This document shows, in pieces, positions 26,713 to 35,280 of a stretch of DNA of 64,000 nucleotides; positions within the stretch are counted from its first letter, which is position 1, and each line of letters opens with the position of its first letter. Location of the stretch: the NCBI GenBank assembly GCA_019359595.1, contig JAHHGZ010000018.1, forward strand, positions 62,001 through 126,000. Reading direction: 5' to 3'. Under the pieces are notes generated by a model that saw nothing but the letters and a program-made list of their open reading frames with translations, was not told the origin of the DNA and searched no databases. This DNA comes from Cyanomargarita calcarea GSE-NOS-MK-12-04C. Lineage in GTDB: Bacteria; Cyanobacteriota; Cyanobacteriia; Cyanobacteriales; Nostocaceae. The position numbers and the translations under genes are program-made.

Positions 26713-27024
26713 TGTTGTTTTGCCATACTTTGAGGTAGAAGAAGCCACCAGAGTACCCCACAACAAATAGTTGATAATCTGCAAATGGGAACAAATTGAG
26801 GTCATAAAACCAACGGGAACAATTTGGGAACAAATTTTGCCTACTGTGCGAGTACCAGGTACTATCGCTCATAAATTCTCAGTTGTGATTGGTACTAAGC
26901 ACTCACCACATCTAGTTTGCATATTTAAAATTCATGTAACTCTTGTGGGGTGGGTTCTAGTTCTTCCGAATTATGCAATGTTTATTTGTGGAGCAGCTTC
27001 TTCCCCTCTACAGTTCCCATAAAA

Positions 27025-27052
27025 AAAAGTCTCTCAATATTGAGAGACTTTT
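27025..27052. terminator. rho-independent terminator, bidirectional
   Basis: AAAAGTCTCTCAATATTGAG with its complementary arm forms a near-perfect palindrome flanked by A and T runs, 28 bases after the end of the minus-strand repeat protein gene. Confidence 0.85.
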
Positions 27053-27079
27053 ATAGGTTAGCGGAGAAAACTGATAAAT

Positions 27080-30000
27080 CTATGAATAGACAGCCATCGC
27101 ACCACCAATAGCTGAGAAAATCGCCGAAACTACTGCTGTGGTAAACAACCACCATGCTGCTGATGCGGCCGCTTTGCGAGTTTCTTCAGCTTGTTTTTGT
27201 GCTTGATGCTTCACATCTTCCAACCGACGCTGTGCTTCTTGCTGAATCCGTTCGGCTCGTTGTAGTACAGTGTTCCGTGCTCGTTCGATTTGGTCGATGA
27301 TGCGGTTGGCATCAGCTTCGGAAATATCATCACGAGAACTCATAATGGCAACCATCGTTTCCCGGTCGAAAGCAGAAAGGCGATCGCGTAATGCATCAAA
27401 TCCAGCTTGTGGGTCGTCAAACAACTTGCGAACATCCCGTTTGATGCCGTCATAGTTGAGTTCAGGACGTTCCAAAGCGTTGAGGTAATTGCGAATTCGG
27501 TCAAAAACCCCATCAATTGCGTCTTGAATACCGCGTTGGATGCTCCGAACTTGTTCGACAAATCGCTCCTGCACTGAAACTATATTATCAGCAATGCCTG
27601 CCGCTTCTTCATCGGAAATATCTTCACGAATCTTCAACAAGGCAATAATACTAGAGCGGTCAAAGTGAGATAAGCGATCGCCTAAACTTTCCATCCCGAC
27701 TCGAGGGTCGTGCAGCAATAACTGCAAATCCCGTTTAATCCCTTCCGGATTCAATTCTTCCTTACCAGTTTGTCGCAAATATTCTTGCAGATAAGCTTGG
27801 AAAGTTTCGACTCTTTGCTGTGTCCGTGTAGCCAAACGACGAGGCGATCGCACGATATTCTTAATCGAGTTTTGGGTCGAATCAATTATCTGATTTACCT
27901 GCTCCTCACTCAAATCCTGACGCTGACTCACCAACTTAACTAAAGTATCTCTATCTAACTGCGACAACCTGCGACGCAAAGCTAAAGCACCCTCTTTCGG
28001 ATTTTCAAACAATTTCGTCAAGTCCCGTTGAATACCTTCAGGGTTCAATTCTGTTTTACCAGTGTTCCGGAGGTAATCGGCAATGGTTGTTGTTACTGAG
28101 TCATATTGTTCCTTCGCCTTATCCATCACAACTTGGGGTGCGCGGCGGACGCTATGCCAGGATTGCTCTACTTGACCGATAATTTGATTCACTTGGTCTT
28201 CGCTCAAATCTTGCCGCTCGCTCAGTAATTTCACCAAAGTGTCGCGGTCAAAACGAGACAAACGCGATTGAATTGCAGCAATCCCAGCTTGGGGATCATC
28301 CAACAGAGTTTTGAGGTCAGCCCGAATCGCATCGGGATTCAACTCAGATTTACCAGTATTCCGCAAATATGACTCTAAATTCAACCACAGAGTTTCTGCT
28401 TGATATTTTGCCTGTTCCCCTAATCCTTTAGACTCAATCAATACTTTGTCAAACTCTTTCGCCAATTCGTCCAGAATTTGGTCTGCTTCCTCTGGATGAA
28501 TATCATTCCGTTCTAGCAGAATCTCACGCAATTCTTGGCGGTCAAACTGAGAAAATCGCCGTGATAGTGTTTCAAAATCCGCGTCTGGCTCTGACAAAAG
28601 GACTTTAAAATTTTTTTCAATTCCTTCTTTTGATAAATCAGCCTTGCTAGTAACCAGCAGATAACTTTCCACTCGGCGTTGCAAGTCTTGGACAATTTCC
28701 TTCTCTTCAGTTGCAGTCACAGTCACCAGAACTTCTTGGCGGATAACTTCCAATTGGTCGGCAATTCTGTTGATTTCTGTTTGCGTTAGCAGCCCCCGTT
28801 GCTGCAAAATATTCACAAAATCGTTACGGGACAATCTTTCCAACTCTTGCCGCACTATTCCGGGGTCAGCTGCAGGGTCGTGGATGACATGGCGAAATTC
28901 TTCGGAAATTTTTTCCCGGCTCAATTGCCAAGCATAAGTATTGAGTAGGTAATTTTCCACATCCGCTCGAACTGTGCTAAATGGTTCCGAGGGCGTGGGT
29001 AGTCCTAACTTATCAGCTTGTTTAGTTGCTTTATCTTTGACTGTGGAAAGGGTGCCCAAAATTTTCTCGACATCCAAATCGGATAAATCCACCCGTCCCA
29101 ACACAATACCCGTCAGCGCCGATATTCCCTGCTGTAGTGTCTGCTGAATCGGGTTTTGATTAGCATCTGCGCTCCCTTTTTGGTTAGAACGCATTTCCCC
29201 CATTAACTGGTCTACTTTCCGACTCAGTTCATCTGTCTTAGTTTGTCCGGGTTGCACAGTTTTGAGATACTCCATCAACTCACCCAATCGGTCTGGTTGT
29301 GGTGAGTGCTGACCAACTACTTGCTGCCAAACACCATATAATGTCTCGGCAATGCGAGTCACATCTCGTTTTGATAAATCTGTGCGACTGCTAACCAACT
29401 CAATAAACTTGTTGCGGTCGATATTGCGCAGGTCGGAAGAACCTGCTAGAGCCTTCAATTGCGGGTCGTTGAGTAACTTTTCAAACTCACCCCGAATCTT
29501 GGACAAATCTAGCTCCGGGGGACGCACCATTTCTAAGTAATCTTCAATGCTGTCCTTAATACTACCGGGGTCAATGGCCGTGCCTATTTCCCGACGGACT
29601 GCTGCTGCTGCCGCTTCTGCCGTTGCCACCACTTGGTTGCTCATTGCTTTTGCACCCAGTGCGGCAGTCGCTGTTCCCATAATCGCCTGGAAGCCAGAAG
29701 TTGCCGAATTGACCACAGAACCGATTAAAGAACCTACTGTTGTAGAACTTACCCACACTAGGAGGAGAAAGTATGCACCCCAAATCACCAAACCTAAGAT
29801 AGCTCCTAGTCCGGGGCTGAAAATCATCAAGCTAAGTTTGACAGCAAGAAAACAAGCAATAGCTAAAGCGATCGTGACAGTTACTAACGTCCACATCCCA
29901 ACAGCCGTACCAATTTTGCGAATCGTGCCGCCAAAGCTTCCGACTTCCTCGTGACTCGAATCTGAACTGGATGAATGCCCCAAGTAGGAAATCCCGGCAG

Positions 30001-30199
30001 CAACTGAGAGGTTTGTTAATACTAATTGAATCGCAAAAGCCAGAATTACACCGGAGATTAAAGCCACAAAAAAGCGCGGTCCAGAATTGACAAGCGACGC
30101 TTGGGTTGGTGAGATTAATGAGGTGTCTGCAGGAGGGACTTGCAAAAGCCAAACTATTGGCTTGTACAGTTCCAATATAATTTCCGTACTATGAAACAT
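27080..30199 (-). CDS. large membrane protein with seven ~85-95-residue helical repeats
   Basis: The 1039-residue protein has an N-terminal membrane part with three to five hydrophobic segments (about 40-190), a long soluble region, and a C-terminal helix (AAWWLFTTAVVSAIFSAIGG). The middle carries seven repeats with the consensus YLRNTGKxELNPEGIxRDLxxLLxDPxxG..L..RLSxFDRDTLVKLLSxRxDLSEEQVNxII. Repeats 3 to 6 are most alike, which suggests recent duplication. The 'ER(Q/D)DLSExxxNxIIDQ' half resembles short helix-loop-helix modules, but I do not recognise a named family. A terminator follows directly. It could be an envelope or thylakoid scaffold; no enzyme motif is seen. Confidence 0.85.
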   Translation of the reverse strand: MFHSTEIILELYKPIVWLLQVPPADTSLISPTQASLVNSGPRFFVALISGVILAFAIQLVLTNLSVAAGISYLGHSSSSDSSHEEVGSFGGTIRKIGTAVGMWTLVTVTIALAIACFLAVKLSLMIFSPGLGAILGLVIWGAYFLLLVWVSSTTVGSLIGSVVNSATSGFQAIMGTATAALGAKAMSNQVVATAEAAAAAVRREIGTAIDPGSIKDSIEDYLEMVRPPELDLSKIRGEFEKLLNDPQLKALAGSSDLRNIDRNKFIELVSSRTDLSKRDVTRIAETLYGVWQQVVGQHSPQPDRLGELMEYLKTVQPGQTKTDELSRKVDQLMGEMRSNQKGSADANQNPIQQTLQQGISALTGIVLGRVDLSDLDVEKILGTLSTVKDKATKQADKLGLPTPSEPFSTVRADVENYLLNTYAWQLSREKISEEFRHVIHDPAADPGIVRQELERLSRNDFVNILQQRGLLTQTEINRIADQLEVIRQEVLVTVTATEEKEIVQDLQRRVESYLLVTSKADLSKEGIEKNFKVLLSEPDADFETLSRRFSQFDRQELREILLERNDIHPEEADQILDELAKEFDKVLIESKGLGEQAKYQAETLWLNLESYLRNTGKSELNPDAIRADLKTLLDDPQAGIAAIQSRLSRFDRDTLVKLLSERQDLSEDQVNQIIGQVEQSWHSVRRAPQVVMDKAKEQYDSVTTTIADYLRNTGKTELNPEGIQRDLTKLFENPKEGALALRRRLSQLDRDTLVKLVSQRQDLSEEQVNQIIDSTQNSIKNIVRSPRRLATRTQQRVETFQAYLQEYLRQTGKEELNPEGIKRDLQLLLHDPRVGMESLGDRLSHFDRSSIIALLKIREDISDEEAAGIADNIVSVQERFVEQVRSIQRGIQDAIDGVFDRIRNYLNALERPELNYDGIKRDVRKLFDDPQAGFDALRDRLSAFDRETMVAIMSSRDDISEADANRIIDQIERARNTVLQRAERIQQEAQRRLEDVKHQAQKQAEETRKAAASAAWWLFTTAVVSAIFSAIGGAMAVYS

Positions 30200-30526
30200 C
30201 CTATTTTCTTCCTCTAAACTTAAGTCGGTGAGAATTAAACATAATTTGAGAAAAAATTTTCAATCTATCGCCATCTTTCACAAATAATCAACCCCTTGAG
30301 CTACAGAATCGTCGATTTAAGGGGTTTGACACATCTCTCTAAAGTTGGAATAACTCATCTAGCTAGAGATAGAACTTTTTTGAAATAGTTAAAATGGTAA
30401 TAATTTATAAAGCTTGATAATGCTTTGCAAGAAGTCCCAGTAGTTTCTACCCATAGATAGAGAGCAACTTTGTTTTTAATAGCTACATTTAACTTAACAA
30501 AACTAAACAAATTGTTGAGTAAAAAC
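30200..30526. other. divergent promoter region with strong hairpin
   Basis: No gene is seen. AACCCCTTGA (30290-30299) pairs with TTAAGGGGTT (30318-30327). The hairpin lies between two divergently transcribed genes, where a terminator would not be expected, so it could mark a small RNA or a regulatory element of the hlip genes. Confidence 0.45.
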
Positions 30527-30730
30527 ATGGAAACTCGTCCAAGCACAAACCTACCACCAGTTGCTGTAGAGTATAACGGCAAAGACCGCAACGCTTTTCT
30601 GTTTGGCTTCAACCCTCAAGCTGAACTTTGGAACGGTCGATTGGCGATGATTGGATTTCTAGCTTATTTACTTTGGGATTTAGCTGGTTATAGCGTTTTA
30701 CGTGACGTTTTACATCTAGTTAGTTATTAA
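30527..30730 (+). CDS. high light-inducible protein (Hlip/SCP), copy 1
   Basis: This 67-residue single-helix thylakoid protein of the light-harvesting-like family binds chlorophyll and carotenoid and protects newly made or damaged photosystem II. It has the ELWNGRLAMIGFLAYLLWD motif with the ExxNGRxAM chlorophyll ligands and the usual N-terminal RNAFLFGFNPQ. The start is ATG 30527 with a GAG upstream; a longer in-frame start at 30470 would add 19 residues not found in copy 2. Expression is normally light-stress induced, but no specific promoter element was identified. Confidence 0.93.
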   Translation: METRPSTNLPPVAVEYNGKDRNAFLFGFNPQAELWNGRLAMIGFLAYLLWDLAGYSVLRDVLHLVSY

Positions 30731-30876
30731 TTTTGAGTGGTGAGTTATGAGTTTGATTTATTCCTAACTCTTAACTCCACCGCTAGGGTCTATTGCTGCA
30801 AAGTAAAGCCAACAAGAAAGCAAGCTACACTGCTGACTCTTAGAATCATCCATCAACTTAATTGCGGAGTAAAAAA

Positions 30877-31080
30877 ATGGAATCTCGTCCTTCAAACGAT
30901 CTACCACCAGTTGCTAATGCTTACAACGGTCTTGACCGCAATGCCTTTCTCTTTGGTTTCAAGCCTCAAGCCGAATTGTGGAACGGTCGTTTAGCAATGG
31001 TTGGATTTCTAGCTTACCTGCTTTGGGATTTATCCGGTAACAGCGTTTTACGTGACGTATTGCACTTCATTTCATACTAA
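30877..31080 (+). CDS. high light-inducible protein (Hlip/SCP), copy 2
   Basis: Copy 2 is also 67 residues and differs from copy 1 at about a dozen positions (for example NDLPPVANAYNGLDR versus TNLPPVAVEYNGKDR). The chlorophyll-binding ELWNGRLAMVGF is intact. GCGGAGT precedes ATG 30877. It follows copy 1 by 146 bases in tandem and ends before a strong terminator, so the pair may be one transcript. The arrangement shows a tandem gene duplication. Confidence 0.93.
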   Translation: MESRPSNDLPPVANAYNGLDRNAFLFGFKPQAELWNGRLAMVGFLAYLLWDLSGNSVLRDVLHFISY

Positions 31081-31116
31081 CTCTCAGTTGTCGCAATCCT
31101 AAATTCAAATATATAT

Positions 31117-31150
31117 AGAAACCCGACAAGTTTTACGAAGTCGGGTTTCT
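31117..31150 (+). terminator. terminator after hlip pair
   Basis: AGAAACCCGAC pairs with GTCGGGTTTCT across a 12-base loop, immediately after the second hlip gene; it also ends the minus-strand operon from the other side. Confidence 0.8.
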
Positions 31151-31204
31151 GCACATCAACAATAATTGACAACTCCCGTATGGGCGCTTTTTACCCTGCC
31201 CCTC

Positions 31205-32326
31205 CTAACTCCCCAATTTTGCTTTTAGCAAACGGAACCAAAAGCGAGAACCACCATTAGGACGGTGTGAATAAGCAATCTCTCCACCCCATCTTTCAAC
31301 TGTAATCCGGCAAAAATAAAGTCCCAATCCTGCTCTACCGACATTGCTTTTACCTTGAGAAAACTTTTGAAATAAAGTTGGGGCAACCTCGGGTGGTACA
31401 CCATTACCTTCATCCTCTACACTGACGGTAATATATTCCCCATCTTGTTCTAAACCAATAGTCACAGTAGACCCTGGTGGGCTGTGACGAAAAGCATTTT
31501 CTCCGAGATTGTAAATTACCCGATCCAAACGTGATTTATCACCAATAACTTTCCAATCGACTGAAGAATCGACATTAGGAGCTAGATGCAATTGTATATT
31601 GCCGATTGCAAAAGTTGGTGTTAAAAGTTGGATAACTTCCTGTGCAGAAATTAGGGCATTTGGTGCTTTCTCGGGATTGTTTGTAAAAGTTTCTAAAGAC
31701 TGAACCTCCGCAGAAAATGCATCCAATATTTCCCGAATTAACATTTCTTGTTTGGTAGATTGTTTTCTACCTATTTCCAAACGTTCTTTACCTTTAGGAG
31801 TTAAATTTTCAAACTCTAAAAGAGCAAAGCAGCAGTTAATACCGCTTAACTGCCCTGCTATATCATGTATAATACAATGTATTAAAACTTCTTTTTTCTG
31901 ATTTTCTTTCAGAATTTGCTGATAATTCAATTGATTCTCTCTAGCTTTTTGAATCAGACTTTGTTTTTCTTTATAGGCTTCATCTAACAGTTCAATTAAT
32001 AATATTTTTTTATCGTTCAAGCAAACTGCGGAAGCTTCAAAATAGTATTCTTTTCCAGATAAATCCTGGTCAGTCCACATCCCAGATTTTAGTGTATTTT
32101 TATCCGGTTGCTGCCAAAATTCTTCCGTATCAATTAAAAAATTTTCTAAAAAAGGGAAATCCTGTTCTGGTATTAATACCCTCATTCCCGATTTTACTTT
32201 TCGAGGACAAAAATGCCTCAACCAATCAGGTATAGTCCCGGTGATTCTAAATGAACCAACATCTAATCGTTCTAATACTAGAAAATTCAAGGCTGCGAAA
32301 AGGTCTGCTGTGATATAATCGCTCAT
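31205..32326 (-). CDS. soluble histidine kinase, last gene of GTPase operon
   Basis: The N-terminal ~140 residues form a PAS-like sensory region (ITADLFAALNFLVLERLDVGSF... DWLRHFCP). The kinase core has the H box CIIHDIAGQLSGINC with an HD rather than HE pair, N box NLGENAFRHSPPGS, G1 DEGNGVPPE and G2 GRAGLGLYFCRITVERWGG. There is no membrane segment. It starts 38 bases after the PAS-like gene, so it is co-transcribed with it and with the Rab-like GTPase upstream. It is plausibly the output of the module. No receiver gene is adjacent, so the target is unknown. The 373-residue length is typical for such a soluble kinase. Confidence 0.87.
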   Translation of the reverse strand: MSDYITADLFAALNFLVLERLDVGSFRITGTIPDWLRHFCPRKVKSGMRVLIPEQDFPFLENFLIDTEEFWQQPDKNTLKSGMWTDQDLSGKEYYFEASAVCLNDKKILLIELLDEAYKEKQSLIQKARENQLNYQQILKENQKKEVLIHCIIHDIAGQLSGINCCFALLEFENLTPKGKERLEIGRKQSTKQEMLIREILDAFSAEVQSLETFTNNPEKAPNALISAQEVIQLLTPTFAIGNIQLHLAPNVDSSVDWKVIGDKSRLDRVIYNLGENAFRHSPPGSTVTIGLEQDGEYITVSVEDEGNGVPPEVAPTLFQKFSQGKSNVGRAGLGLYFCRITVERWGGEIAYSHRPNGGSRFWFRLLKAKLGS

Positions 32327-32364
32327 AATTTCAACAAGCCTCGATAATTCTTCTTGGCTGTATT

Positions 32365-32766
32365 TTAACTATCCAATATTCTAGTTAATTTTTCATGCAA
32401 CAGGACAGAATCGTTTGCTTGCTGCTGAATTATACTAATTTGCATTTCATCTAAAGTTGCATCTAAAAGCAACACCCAATCTCCCTCATCTGAAGGAAAA
32501 ATATGAACATCTGCACAAAGACCATAATCAGTTTTCATCCGGGGTAAAAATAAGGGAAAACCATCTAATGGCAAAAGACCTTCCAGGAAAAAGATTTGCT
32601 GACTGACATTTTCCCCCTCGTGCAGTTCATTCAGTCCATATGCTGCCAAGTTACCACCCCAAGTTGATAAGTAGCCATCTTTGCTTACTAAAAGATAAGC
32701 AAGAGACGATTTCTCTAAAATCATAGTTATCAGATAAACTATAACAGATGTGGGGACATCTAACAT
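32365..32766 (-). CDS. small PAS-like sensor protein
   Basis: The 133 residues look like a single PAS fold: SLAYLLVSKDGYLSTWGGNLAAYG, then LLPLDGFPLFLPRMKT, VHIFPSDEGDWVLLLDATLDEMQ and a C-terminal signalling helix. Its ATG directly follows the GTPase stop codon (TAG-ATG at 32767/32764), which implies translational coupling; an internal ATG (MILEKSS, 15 residues later) is the alternative. Its sequence has the same style as the PAS-like front of the next kinase. Ligand and partner are not evident. Confidence 0.7.
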   Translation of the reverse strand: MLDVPTSVIVYLITMILEKSSLAYLLVSKDGYLSTWGGNLAAYGLNELHEGENVSQQIFFLEGLLPLDGFPLFLPRMKTDYGLCADVHIFPSDEGDWVLLLDATLDEMQISIIQQQANDSVLLHEKLTRILDS

Positions 32767-33264
32767 CTATCCCTCCAATATTTTCTTACCAATAGTTTGG
32801 AAAACTTCTTCGACACCCCAACCATTTTTGGCACTAGTTTTGATGGCAATCCAACCTTTCTGAATAACTTGATTGATTTCTAGTTCATCAATTTCCCATT
32901 CCTCTGCTAAATCGGATTTGTTAATTATCAAAACAAAGGGAACTTTTCCAATGGTTTCTTCTACCCTTTTTTGTAAATTGAAGGCTTTCTCTAATGTATT
33001 GCGTCTGGTTCCGTCTACTACCAATAAATAACCAGATGACCCTCGCAAATAAGACATTTTGACTTTTTGAAATTCATCTTCACCATAGAGATCCCAAAGA
33101 ATAAGATTTAATTCTTTTCCTTGAATATCTACTACTTTTTTATCTATTTTTACACCGACTGTAGTTTGGTAATTTTCTGAAAAAATGCTATTTACAAAAC
33201 GTGCAACTAAGCTCGTTTTGCCTGTAGCGAATGAACCTACCATACAGATTTTTTTCTGGAGCAT
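32767..33264 (-). CDS. Rab/Ras-like small GTPase
   Basis: The 165-residue protein is a complete Ras-superfamily G domain: G1 GSFATGKTS (10-18), switch-I Thr in NYQTTVGVKI, G3 WDLYGED (58-63), G4 NKSD and G5 TSAK. The G3 motif is unusual: the Rab/Ras consensus DTAGQE is DLYGED, so the catalytic Gln position is Glu and hydrolysis may be slow or depend on a partner. No prenylation or membrane signal is seen. AAGGAG lies 10 bases before the ATG. The gene overlaps or abuts its neighbours (OmpA gene 21 bases upstream, PAS gene at once downstream), consistent with one operon. Confidence 0.9.
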   Translation of the reverse strand: MLQKKICMVGSFATGKTSLVARFVNSIFSENYQTTVGVKIDKKVVDIQGKELNLILWDLYGEDEFQKVKMSYLRGSSGYLLVVDGTRRNTLEKAFNLQKRVEETIGKVPFVLIINKSDLAEEWEIDELEINQVIQKGWIAIKTSAKNGWGVEEVFQTIGKKILEG

Positions 33265-33285
33265 ATAATATAAATACTCCTTGTT

Positions 33286-35097
33286 TTATTGAGAGTTATC
33301 GCTGAGGAATACCTTAAAAGATACCCTGCGATTATATTGTTTATTTTCTCCGGTAACTCCTTGGTTTAGAGGTTGTGTAGAACCTGCTCCCTCATATTTA
33401 AAGTTGTTAATGTTAATACCCTGAGATTTGAAAAAAGATAATGTTTTCTCAGCCCGAGCTTGGCTAAGAATTATATTTCTTGTTTCCTTTCCAGTTGTAT
33501 TCGTATGTCCCACTATTTGAATTTGGACATCCCGATCCAGAGATTTGCCTGTATCCTGTATTTCTTGAATTTTTTGCACTAAACTCTGGAGTTTTTTTTC
33601 TTCATTGGGCAAAAGATTCGTTGTTCCTTCGGAAAAAAAGAGCATTACTTCTTCAATCTGTTTTTTGTATAATTGCAGTTGATTGATATCTAAATTAATA
33701 AGATTTTTATCTTCAAATTGAGTAATTCCGGGGATGTAATGCCAGATTGTTCTTACTCGTGCAATCCATTGAGCGGGTGCAGTCCCTGTAGCTTTTAATA
33801 TACCTTTTTCCTCAACTTGTAACGATACAGTTTTTGGTGGTTGCAACAATTCTTCGGCTCGTTTAACGATAAATTCTGGCTCAAGTGATAGGTAAGATTG
33901 CCATTTACTATTGATATTTTTCGGATTAAGAGTCGCTTGTTCAATTAGCCGAAGTGGGTCTTGTGCTAACGGGTCACGCATCCCAGTTAGGAAATATTTA
34001 CCATTTTTTCGCTCGACTTTGATGACAATAATTCCTGGCTCTTGGTTGAGTTTATCCAGATACGCAGACCAACGGAATTGCTCCCTAACAGTGAAAAAAC
34101 CCCAAACCCCAAGAGCGATCGCTGCTGTACCGACAAGACCCCAATTATAAGGATATCTTTTTTTGGGTGGAGTCTTATACCGAGCTTCCAAACAGGGTTT
34201 TAGATAAGGCTGGCTGGCTGCAAATGGATCTGTTTCTCCTTGAAAATCATCAATTTCTCTGCCCAGCTTCAAATGAATTTTCTCAATCGCTTCTTGAAAA
34301 ACTAACCGCAATTCTTGGGGTGCATTCCCTCGAATAATCCCTGCGAGTACTGCGGCAGGACCTTCTTCCACCCAAATTGTCAGTTCACCAAACTGCAAAC
34401 TTTGCAAACCATCGTTTCTTTCCACGTTAAAGGAATCTTTGACAAAATCTTGGATAGCCGTCAACATCGCTGAAACTAAATCAGGGTCTTGAGCAGTTAC
34501 CAAAGGAGCTAAAAAATGTTGCAGTAATAATCCAGTTTTTTTGTGAATTAAAAATACTTGTTCCACTCGGTAGACCAGCGTGCGGAGCATCACCACTTCA
34601 GCGAATGATTTGCCTGTCTGTCGGGCTTCTAGTCTCCATTTAAAGCTCTGGGGTGATACACTATGCTCCAAAGTTTGATTTAAAGTTTGAAGCATCTCCT
34701 GTAGTGTTGTGGAAATAGCCTTACGAGTGGCTGGTCCGATGATCGGAAAAATCGCTTCTGAAAGAATTTTTAAATCTTGTTTAACAGAAGAATCAATTGC
34801 TTGCTCAACGGTAGGCATTATTGCTTCACCAAGCTTCTTATCTTGCATTGAACGCAATATAATGGCTTCTGGAAGCAATTTGCTGATGTCTTCTGGGATA
34901 ATTTGGGGATTATCTAAGCGTTCGTAGAGCTTGTTTAGTTGAGTGGGCTCAACACCCAGAAGCAAAGTACGCAGTTCGCTAAATTCATCAGCAACATTTG
35001 TACGGTCGTTATTTTTACTGATGTCCTCACCTTCCAAAGAAATAGTGAAAACTTCGGGGGATTTTGTTGGTATTCCATTCTTTGAATAGTCACTCAT
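33286..35097 (-). CDS. longin/roadblock-like plus OmpA-domain membrane protein
   Basis: Three parts are visible. Residues 1-150 are helical with no known match. Residues ~165-295 read like a roadblock/longin fold, the class that binds small GTPases: VEQVFLIHKKTGLLLQHFLA, then the long helix DLVSAMLTAIQDFVKDSF, LQFGELTIWVEEGPAAVLAG and a final helix. One membrane helix follows (WGLVGTAAIALGVWGFFTV, about 325-345). The periplasmic C-terminus is an OmpA-like peptidoglycan-binding domain (IQIVGHTNTTGKETRN, AEKTLSFFKSQGIN, NRRVSFKVF). It could link cytoplasmic GTPase signalling to the cell wall; the longin assignment is inference from pattern. GGGGG precedes the start at 35097. Confidence 0.82.
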   Translation of the reverse strand: MSDYSKNGIPTKSPEVFTISLEGEDISKNNDRTNVADEFSELRTLLLGVEPTQLNKLYERLDNPQIIPEDISKLLPEAIILRSMQDKKLGEAIMPTVEQAIDSSVKQDLKILSEAIFPIIGPATRKAISTTLQEMLQTLNQTLEHSVSPQSFKWRLEARQTGKSFAEVVMLRTLVYRVEQVFLIHKKTGLLLQHFLAPLVTAQDPDLVSAMLTAIQDFVKDSFNVERNDGLQSLQFGELTIWVEEGPAAVLAGIIRGNAPQELRLVFQEAIEKIHLKLGREIDDFQGETDPFAASQPYLKPCLEARYKTPPKKRYPYNWGLVGTAAIALGVWGFFTVREQFRWSAYLDKLNQEPGIIVIKVERKNGKYFLTGMRDPLAQDPLRLIEQATLNPKNINSKWQSYLSLEPEFIVKRAEELLQPPKTVSLQVEEKGILKATGTAPAQWIARVRTIWHYIPGITQFEDKNLINLDINQLQLYKKQIEEVMLFFSEGTTNLLPNEEKKLQSLVQKIQEIQDTGKSLDRDVQIQIVGHTNTTGKETRNIILSQARAEKTLSFFKSQGININNFKYEGAGSTQPLNQGVTGENKQYNRRVSFKVFLSDNSQ

Positions 35098-35184
35098 TGT
35101 AAAAATCCCCCAAGAAAGATAATTGCTACTAAATTTGAGTCTGTCGCAAAAAAAATTAATTTATCCTCGCTGTTCTTTCTAATA

Positions 35185-35277
35185 CCCGAACCTCATCAGG
35201 TCGCCCGTTTTGAGTTGGGGTTCCAATCCACAATATATATAAACCTCCTTCTTCCTTCTTCCTTCTTCCTTCAACAT
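35185..35277. repeat. STRR-type repeat with GAAGGAA heptamers
   Basis: The block TCGCCCGTTTTGAGTTGGGG is followed by a run of CTTCTTCCTTC heptamer-like units (35247-35272). A related copy of both parts lies at 58505-58565. It sits between the first and second genes of the GTPase operon and could affect polarity. Confidence 0.75.
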
Positions 35278-35280
35278 CAT

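Larger units (their letters stand above)
26561..27079. other. intergenic region, no convincing gene
   Basis: The 83-codon plus-strand ORF at 26771-27022 has no recognisable motif or ribosome-binding site. A widespread cyanobacterial repeat (AACCTAACCCCCTTTCCTAC ... AAAGCCTCTCCCC) occupies 26661-26712. The remainder shows nothing recognisable apart from the terminator at 27025-27052. Confidence 0.5.

Noticed and set aside
26771-27022. 83-codon plus-strand ORF before the 1039-residue gene
   Set aside because: No recognisable motif or start signal; it runs into the terminator hairpin.
35247-35272. CRISPR-like array in the CTTCTTCCTTC runs
   Set aside because: Units are contiguous heptamers without unique spacers, so they are short tandem repeats.
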